Shown piece after piece: positions 50,833-55,996 of a stretch of 55,996 nucleotides of DNA. The position numbers were made by a program, and so were the translations under genes. Position 1 is the stretch's first letter. Every line of letters starts with the position of its first letter. Source of the stretch: Bacillota bacterium (GTDB taxonomy: Bacteria > Bacillota > Clostridia > Oscillospirales > Oscillospiraceae); the NCBI GenBank assembly GCA_023402075.1, contig JAEXCS010000029.1, positions 1 to 55,996 of the forward strand, written 5' to 3'. The notes below the pieces were generated by a model. It did no database searches and was not told the DNA's origin. It worked only from the letters and a program-made list of their open reading frames with translations.

Positions 50833-51173
50833 TTTTCTCTTTAGGCGACAAAGTATGTGGCAATTGCATGAGCCACAAACTTATTTGGTACATTTTTAGT
50901 GTCTTCGCCCACTGTCTTTGCAAGTGGTCAATAATAATCTGCACACTATTATCTAATGTATCCGGTTATTCCATTTTTCGTCCAGCCGGAGCGGGCAGAA
51001 GATTTGCCGGCGGTGACTGTTGTGATGAAGTCCCTCCAGATTCTTATGTCCACCGTTGGCGGCACGAGCCGCAGAAAACTGCAAAAGATCCGGCGAATAG
51101 ATTTGGCCCGTTATTTACATGCTGCGCACTCGCTCTGTCGTTATAGTTATAACCATGCATTCCTACAAGCTAT
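50833..51173. other. Intergenic region before the LysR pair
   Basis: No convincing gene. An 84-residue plus-strand frame (50956-51210) overlaps the LysR gene and has no ribosome site. GTTATA-GT-TATAAC at 51140-51153 is a short inverted repeat that could be a regulator site. Confidence 0.4.
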
Positions 51174-52106
51174 TTGCTTCTCTTCCACTTTACTGGTAGT
51201 CGCGAACTGAGATATTTTGTGCAAATCGTGTCTTCCGGCAGTTATTCCATTGCTTCGGAAAAGCTCTACGTTTCCCAGCCTGCCTTGAGCAAAGTTATCC
51301 AGAAAATGGAGAATGAGCTTGGTTTTGAGCTTTTTTACACTTGGCAGCGCCAGCAAAAGCCAACAGGAGAGGGCCAGCGTCTTTATGAGAAGGCACTGCG
51401 CGTGATTCAGGAATATGACGATTTGATTGAATCAGTGAAACTGAAAGAAAGCGCGAATGCCGGGCAGGTTCATGTGGGATTTCCCGCTGTTGCAGGCACC
51501 TGCTTTTTTTGTGAGCTGATTGCCGAGTTTTCAAAGCAATTTCCCGATATCAAGTTGCATATTGAAGAGCATGGCAGGCAGTGGATTCTTTCTGCTGTGG
51601 AATCCGGTAATCTGGACGTGGGCTGCGTTGTTGGTCCCATCTCCTCTGAATCCTTTGATGCAAGGGAGTTCACACGAGATATTTCTTGCCTTGTGGTAAG
51701 CAGCAGGCACCCACTTGCCCAGAAAGATCGGGTCAGCTGCGCGGAATTAAAGGAGGAATCCTTCATTATGCTGGACGCCGAGTTTTCCACTCCGCAGGAT
51801 ATTTGCGCGGCGTTGCGGAAGAGCGGGTTCGAGCCGAACATCGTTATGCTCTCCTCCCAGTGGGATTTTATTATTCAACTGGTTCGACTGAACTACGGCA
51901 TCGCCTTTTTGCCGCGTTCTCTGTTCGACCGATTTTTTTATCCCGACGTTTATCTTCTGGAGGTTGACCACCTCATGCAATACGAGGATCTGATGCTAGT
52001 TACAAAAAAGGATCGCTATCTTTCCCAAAACGTCAAGTATTTTCTCAACTTCATTACCGAATATATGCAGCATAAAAACAGTGCTGCCCCGAAAACAGGC
52101 AAATAA
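51174..52106 (+). CDS. LysR-family regulator 1 (abnormal N-terminus)
   Basis: A 310-residue LysR-type regulator. The helix-turn-helix (SYSIASEKLYVSQPALSKVI) and the substrate-binding domain are intact. The normal MDIRELRYF start is not encoded; the codons before RELRYF read TGS, and the nearest start is a TTG giving MLLFHFTGSRELRYF with no ribosome site. The 5' end therefore looks rearranged, and expression is uncertain. It is roughly half identical by eye to the next gene, so the two are tandem paralogues. The effector and targets are unknown. Confidence 0.78.
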   Translation: MLLFHFTGSRELRYFVQIVSSGSYSIASEKLYVSQPALSKVIQKMENELGFELFYTWQRQQKPTGEGQRLYEKALRVIQEYDDLIESVKLKESANAGQVHVGFPAVAGTCFFCELIAEFSKQFPDIKLHIEEHGRQWILSAVESGNLDVGCVVGPISSESFDAREFTRDISCLVVSSRHPLAQKDRVSCAELKEESFIMLDAEFSTPQDICAALRKSGFEPNIVMLSSQWDFIIQLVRLNYGIAFLPRSLFDRFFYPDVYLLEVDHLMQYEDLMLVTKKDRYLSQNVKYFLNFITEYMQHKNSAAPKTGK

Positions 52107-52151
52107 GGACTTTACGCACCCCTCTCTCGCAGGAAAGGACGGACTGCTATT

Positions 52152-53084
52152 TTGGATATTCGTGAATTGAAGTATTTTGCGCAGGTCGCAAAAGACGGAA
52201 ACTATTCCACTGCGGCAAATAAGCTCTGCATCTCTCAGCCCGCTTTAAGCAAGGTTATTCAAAAGATGGAGAGTGAACTTGGCATTGAGTTATTCTATAC
52301 GTTCCAGCGTCGCCAAAAGCTGACAGACATGGGAGAGATGCTGTTAAAAAACTCTATCCGCGTTATCAGCGAGTACGACAGCATTATTGAGTCTACCTAC
52401 ATGGACAAGCCGGTATATTTGGGCCGCGTTTACATTGGATTCCCACCGATTGCGGGCATCTGCTACATGAGCGAACTTATTTCAGGTTTTTCCAAACGTT
52501 ACCCCGGAATTAAAATCTATATTAAAGAAGCAGGCAGCCAAAAAATCATTGAGGATGTGGAAGCCGGCGTGTTGGATGTCGGATGCGTAAGCGCTCCGAT
52601 GTCGGAGGACAAGTTTGATCACGCCCTGTTTGTGCGGGATCGGTATGCCCTCGCCGTCAGCAAGCAGCATTGGCTTGCCGGGCGGGAAGAGGTTACCTTA
52701 CAGGAGCTGCGGAATGAGTCTTTTCTCGTTTCCGATGGTAGCTTTAGTACGCATAATGCCATGCGCTATGCATGCCGCGAGGCGGGGTTTGAGCCGAAGC
52801 TCGCCTTAAATTCATCTCGTTGGGACTTTATCATTCAGATGGTTCGCCTGAATTATGGAATTTCCTTTCAACCGTATTCCATTTTTCAGCGCTTTTTCTT
52901 TCCTGACGTCTGCCTTTTAAATGTGGAACACCCGGTGATGGAGCACTCCTTGCACCTTATCACAAAAAAGGACAGATACGTTTCCCGCAGTGTGAATTGC
53001 TTTATCGGCTTTGTCATGGAGCAGATGGAAAAAGACCCCAATGCCACAACGCTGGTGTCCCCGCTGGCGCGGCGCATCGACTGA
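52152..53084 (+). CDS. LysR-family regulator 2
   Basis: A 310-residue LysR-type regulator with a normal N-terminus (LDIRELKYFAQVAKDGNYST), TTG start and a weak AAAGGA site. The winged helix (AANKLCISQPALSKVIQKME) and the periplasmic-binding-like effector domain are complete. It follows the first regulator after 45 nt. No obvious target operon adjoins; the genes beyond it are gpr and rpsT. Confidence 0.9.
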   Translation: MDIRELKYFAQVAKDGNYSTAANKLCISQPALSKVIQKMESELGIELFYTFQRRQKLTDMGEMLLKNSIRVISEYDSIIESTYMDKPVYLGRVYIGFPPIAGICYMSELISGFSKRYPGIKIYIKEAGSQKIIEDVEAGVLDVGCVSAPMSEDKFDHALFVRDRYALAVSKQHWLAGREEVTLQELRNESFLVSDGSFSTHNAMRYACREAGFEPKLALNSSRWDFIIQMVRLNYGISFQPYSIFQRFFFPDVCLLNVEHPVMEHSLHLITKKDRYVSRSVNCFIGFVMEQMEKDPNATTLVSPLARRID

Positions 53085-53139
53085 AAATGCGCTTGGGCAC
53101 TCTGAATTTTGCCACAACCAGTATTTCTTTGCTCCACCC

Positions 53140-54036
53140 TTATCCCAAGAGAGCCGCCATGTCCTCAATCTCCAGTTCCTGAAGCGCCCAGTTCACGCCG
53201 TAGCCCATCACCCGGGCCAGCTCCCGCACCTGCGCGTCAATATCCCGGGGAGTGACGGTCATAGGCTGCTTGCGGCTGCGCAGGCGTTTTTCGTCAAACT
53301 CCGTCACGCCGGACTCTTCCAGAAGGTCCGCTGCCAGCGTGGCCGCGTCCACCACCGTGGGAACGCCCACGGCAAACACCGGCACGCCAAGCGATTCCTG
53401 ATTCAGCGCCGCCCGGTGATTTCCCACGCCGGAGCCGGGGATAATGCCGCTGTCGCTGAGCTGGACGGCTGCGCACACCCGTCCCGTCCGGCGGGAAGCC
53501 AGCGCGTCAATGGCAATCACAAAATCCGGCTCTACTTCCTTTACAAGCCCCCGCACCGCCTCGGCAGACTCTACGCCGGTGGTGCCCAGCACGCCCACGG
53601 AAAACGCGGACACAGGCCGAAAGCCGCCGAACTGCTTGGGCATGGCGGCCCGCAGATGCCGCGTGATCAGCACGCTTTCCAGGGTCAGCGGCCCCACCGC
53701 ATCCGGCGTCATGGCCCGGTTGCCAAGACCGATTACCAGCGCCGCTCCGTCCCCGGGGAGCATGGCCTTCAGCTCCGCGCCTAAAGCCCGGACAGCTCGC
53801 TGAAAATAGTCTTCTTTTCTCTGCCAATAGGCGGTGAAATCCAGCGTCAGATAGGTACCCACCGGTTTTCCAAGGGTTTTCGCGCCTTCCGCGTCCAAAA
53901 TTTCCACCCGTGTCACGGGATAACCCTCTCTGCGGGACTTGCCTGCCTTAACTCCGGAAAGCTTTGCGGTCTTTTCCGCGCCTTCCTGCCACAGCTCCTG
54001 GGCTTCCAGCGCTAAGTCCGTGCGTTTTGTATACAT
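53140..54036 (-). CDS. gpr: Germination protease Gpr
   Basis: A 298-residue GPR endoprotease that starts degradation of small acid-soluble spore proteins at germination. The zymogen head MYTKRTDLALEAQELW contains the conserved TDLA of the autoprocessing site. The catalytic-site blocks are VIGLGNRAMTPDAVGPLT and VIAIDALASRR, with GSGVGNHRAALNQESLGVPV after them. A start 24 codons upstream is possible but gives an unusual extension; GGGAGG lies 13 nt before the chosen ATG. A SigF/SigG-like promoter (GCATA, then GGAAAACCT) lies at 54079-54106. It is divergent from rpsT, an arrangement conserved with Bacillus. Confidence 0.94.
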   Translation of the reverse strand: MYTKRTDLALEAQELWQEGAEKTAKLSGVKAGKSRREGYPVTRVEILDAEGAKTLGKPVGTYLTLDFTAYWQRKEDYFQRAVRALGAELKAMLPGDGAALVIGLGNRAMTPDAVGPLTLESVLITRHLRAAMPKQFGGFRPVSAFSVGVLGTTGVESAEAVRGLVKEVEPDFVIAIDALASRRTGRVCAAVQLSDSGIIPGSGVGNHRAALNQESLGVPVFAVGVPTVVDAATLAADLLEESGVTEFDEKRLRSRKQPMTVTPRDIDAQVRELARVMGYGVNWALQELEIEDMAALLG

Positions 54037-54078
54037 AAATCTTGTTCCGCCTCCCACTAAATGTAGTGTCTTTTCCGT

Positions 54079-54106
54079 AGGTTTTCCGGAAGCGGACACA
54101 ATATGC
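54079..54106 (-). promoter_or_regulatory. Weak SigF/SigG-like promoter of gpr
   Basis: On the minus strand GCATA and GGAAAACCT are 14 nt apart, resembling the forespore consensus GYATA and GGNNANANT with one mismatch. Confidence 0.3.
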
Positions 54107-54135
54107 AAAAAATCAAGTTTTTTTTGGAAAAGGGC

Positions 54136-54164
54136 TTGCTTTTTGCGCCGAGAACTGCTAAAAT
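54136..54164 (+). promoter_or_regulatory. SigA-type promoter of rpsT
   Basis: TTGCTT and TAAAAT are separated by 17 bp. A 14-bp palindrome (GAGATTATAATCTC, 54180-54193) lies in the leader. Confidence 0.7.
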
Positions 54165-54228
54165 ATCATTCTGCACGGTGAGATTATAATCTCTCCAGAT
54201 TTTTAATTTGCCAAAGGAGGTGTTTGGT

Positions 54229-54492
54229 TTGCCGAATATCAAGTCTGCCAAGAAGCGCGTTCTGATCTCCGCAGCGAGAAACGCCCGCAACAAGGCCGAA
54301 AAATCTGAGCTGAAGACCGCCATCAAGAAGTTCGAGGCCGTTGCCGCAGAAGGCAATCGCACCGAGGCCGATGGCGTATACAAAGTCGCGGTGAAGAAAG
54401 TCGATCAGGCTGTTGCCAGCGGCGTTCTGCACAAGAACACGGCTGCGCACCGCAAGAGCGCAATGACCTTGAAGCTGAATAAGCTAGGCTAA
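54229..54492 (+). CDS. rpsT: 30S ribosomal protein S20
   Basis: An 87-residue, lysine-rich, all-helical S20 that binds 16S rRNA early in 30S assembly. The sequence LPNIKSAKKRVLISAARNAR is the family N-terminus, with AAAGGAGG at 8 nt before the TTG start. TTG starts are common for S20 because of autoregulation. The C-terminus GVLHKNTAAHRKSAMTLKLN is canonical. Confidence 0.96.
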   Translation: MPNIKSAKKRVLISAARNARNKAEKSELKTAIKKFEAVAAEGNRTEADGVYKVAVKKVDQAVASGVLHKNTAAHRKSAMTLKLNKLG

Positions 54493-54498
54493 GAATGA

Positions 54499-54520
54499 GG
54501 CGTCCGCTTTTGCGGGCGCC
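54499..54520 (+). terminator. Terminator of rpsT
   Basis: GGCGTCCGC pairs with GCGGGCGCC (one G-T pair) and six T follow. Confidence 0.9.
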
Positions 54521-54872
54521 TTTTTTACATTATCATGCATCTTTAATTTGGCTGGTTTTTTAATGTCTATCTTCCTGCGCCCACTGACGAGGAGATTTGG
54601 GCAGACTGAGCTGCCCCCCGGGTTTAAATGGGATTGCCTGTGAACCGCCCCTGCTTTTACATTCCGAAAAGTCCGGCTTAAATAAGCCGGACTTTTCCGT
54701 AAGAACCTTGAATAGACGTGAGATACTGTGTATGAACTCCAGCGCAGATTTTGAATACAGGCCAACCCCCAGTGTAGCCGAAACCGCATGGAGCGGGCGC
54801 AGCACGAGCATCCGGCGGATGCTTCTAACATCTGTCTGAAATGAATTACTGCATATGGGAGCGAAAATAATC
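54521..54872. other. Structured intergenic region upstream of the CoA-transferase
   Basis: No gene is convincing. Besides the strong hairpin listed separately, AGCATCC-GGC-GGATGCT at 54808-54824 is a second short inverted repeat. No known RNA class is recognisable. Confidence 0.4.
54666..54697. terminator. Hairpin, possible bidirectional terminator
   Basis: GAAAAGTCCGGCTT and AAGCCGGACTTTTC form a 14-bp perfect stem with a 4-nt loop, in the gap after rpsT. Confidence 0.6.
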
Positions 54873-55996
54873 ATGGACTATTTTAAAAGCAAATTTGTAA
54901 GCCCAGAGGAAGCTGCCGCCCGGGCAGTACAGTCGGGAGACTGGGTGGACTATGGGTTTGGCGCGGGCTTTCCGGAGTTAATGGACCGGGCACTGGCCGC
55001 ACGGAAGACCGAGTTGCAGGATGTGAAAATTCGGGGCGGTCTGGTAATTTTCCCCCGCATTGAGGTGGTTGAACAGGACCCGGAGCAGTCCGCCTTCACG
55101 TATTACAGCTGGCACATCGGAGACTACGAGCGCAAGCTGCAAAGCCGGGGCCTGTGCAGCTTTATACCCATGATCTTACGCCAGCTTCCCCAGCTTTACC
55201 GCCATCATATTCGGGTGGATGCGGCGTTTGTTCCTGTATCCCAACCGGACGACAAGGGCTTTTGCGGTCTGGGGATTTCTAACTACGCCTGGCGCACCAT
55301 TTTTGAAAATGCCAGAACGGTGGTCTTTGAAATTAACGAGCATCTTCCAAGACTTCAGGGCGTAAACGGGTCCCACAGAGTCCATCTGTCGGAAGCGGAT
55401 TATATCGTGGAGGGAGAACACAGCCCCCTGCCTCTGCGCACCTATCGGGAGCCGTCTGCGATTGACGTGGAGATTGCAAAGCATGTTGTTGAGGAAATCC
55501 CCAACGGCGCTGTGCTGTCTTTGGGGGTGGGAGGCGTTCCGTTTACCGTGGCAAAGATGCTGGCGGACTCTGATTTAAAGGATTTGGGCTGTCATACCGG
55601 CACCATCAGCGATGCGTTTTTGGCCCTTCACAAGGCAGGAACGCTTACCAATGCCCGGAAAAAGCTTGATACCGGGCGCTCCACATGGAATCTGGCCATG
55701 GGCTCTCAAGAGCTGTACGACTGGCTGGAGCAGGAGCCGCAGCTTTTTTCCCCCGGCGATGTGGATCTTGTCCACGCACCGGAGCGAATGGGCAAAATGA
55801 AGAATTTCATCAGCATCAACGGTGGTGTGGAGCTGGACCTGATGGGGCAGGAGAACGCGGAATCCGCAGGCAGCCGCCAGCTTTCCGGCACGGGAGGGCA
55901 GCTTGACTTTCTGGAAGGGGCATTTCGCTCTGAAGGCGGAAAAGGGTTCATCTGTCTGCCCGCCACCCACAAGAAGAAAGATGGGACGCTTAAGTC
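54873..55996 (+). CDS. Acetyl-CoA hydrolase/transferase family protein, 3' end outside window
   Basis: At least 374 residues of a CoA-transferase of the acetyl-CoA hydrolase/transferase family, which includes butyryl-CoA:acetate and 4-hydroxybutyrate CoA-transferases. The N-terminal domain has DWVDYGFGAGFPELMDRAL and RTVVFEINEHLPRLQG; the C-terminal domain has LGVGGVPFTVAKMLADSDLK and SGTGGQLDFLEGAF. In this family the CoA-accepting glutamate lies in an HTE motif; here residues 241-247 read HTGTISD, so Gly243 stands at the expected catalytic position. The fold signatures are intact, so the gene is not decayed. GGGAG lies about 11 nt before the ATG. It runs off the right edge. Confidence 0.85.
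   Translation, partial: MDYFKSKFVSPEEAAARAVQSGDWVDYGFGAGFPELMDRALAARKTELQDVKIRGGLVIFPRIEVVEQDPEQSAFTYYSWHIGDYERKLQSRGLCSFIPMILRQLPQLYRHHIRVDAAFVPVSQPDDKGFCGLGISNYAWRTIFENARTVVFEINEHLPRLQGVNGSHRVHLSEADYIVEGEHSPLPLRTYREPSAIDVEIAKHVVEEIPNGAVLSLGVGGVPFTVAKMLADSDLKDLGCHTGTISDAFLALHKAGTLTNARKKLDTGRSTWNLAMGSQELYDWLEQEPQLFSPGDVDLVHAPERMGKMKNFISINGGVELDLMGQENAESAGSRQLSGTGGQLDFLEGAFRSEGGKGFICLPATHKKKDGTLK

Overview
The window looks like chromosomal DNA from a strictly anaerobic, spore-forming Clostridia bacterium, most likely a gut Oscillospiraceae relative (Oscillibacter/Lawsonibacter-like). The evidence is a set of spore genes (spoIIP, gpr, spoVAC, a collagen-like spore-surface protein), a full Rnf complex, an [FeFe]-hydrogenase-like protein, a butyrate-type CoA-transferase family member and a Gram-positive CIRCE/HrcA heat-shock operon. 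The placement is inferred from gene content only. No insertion sequence, prophage, rRNA operon or CRISPR array is visible. Most of it is ordinary core genome.

Region 1 (1-5020): the 5' part of a giant collagen-like gene running off the left edge, sodA, an AT-rich accessory gene with zinc-ribbon cysteines, and tRNA-Leu(CAA). Region 2 (5030-12910): a DUF4015 protein with rpiB, then the CIRCE-controlled operon hrcA-grpE-dnaK-dnaJ with a PHP phosphatase at its end. Region 3 (12910-18690): a small XRE regulator with repeated sites in its promoter region, and the complete rnfCDGEAB operon. Region 4 (18760-27300): two membrane proteins, a large SLH-anchored NAGPA-domain protein, the hydrogenase-like protein and a DUF4340 protein.

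Region 5 (27380-37060): a two-component system, a solitary spoVAC, a divergent type IIA topoisomerase pair, YitT, a LUD-domain protein, a lipoprotein and tRNA-Gly(GCC). Region 6 (37450-43490): an antiporter, a cadmium/zinc export operon (cadC, a stand-alone HMA protein, cadA) with a clear operator, a hotdog thioesterase and hemW. Region 7 (43630-50740): spoIIP, the metG-tatD-radical SAM cluster, a MATE transporter and xthA. Region 8 (50800-55996): two tandem paralogous LysR regulators, gpr, rpsT, and a CoA-transferase running off the right edge.

The points I consider most worth a second look are: the CoA-transferase, whose expected catalytic glutamate position reads glycine; the 27-residue higher-order repeat of the collagen protein with a SigK-like promoter element; the divergent topoisomerase pair; the solitary spoVAC with a SigG-like promoter; the TatD-linked radical SAM enzyme; and the scattering across 42 kb of genes that form one rpsT-gpr-spoIIP-hemW-hrcA block in Bacillus. 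I did not find a multi-gene defence or biosynthetic system that I could call new.
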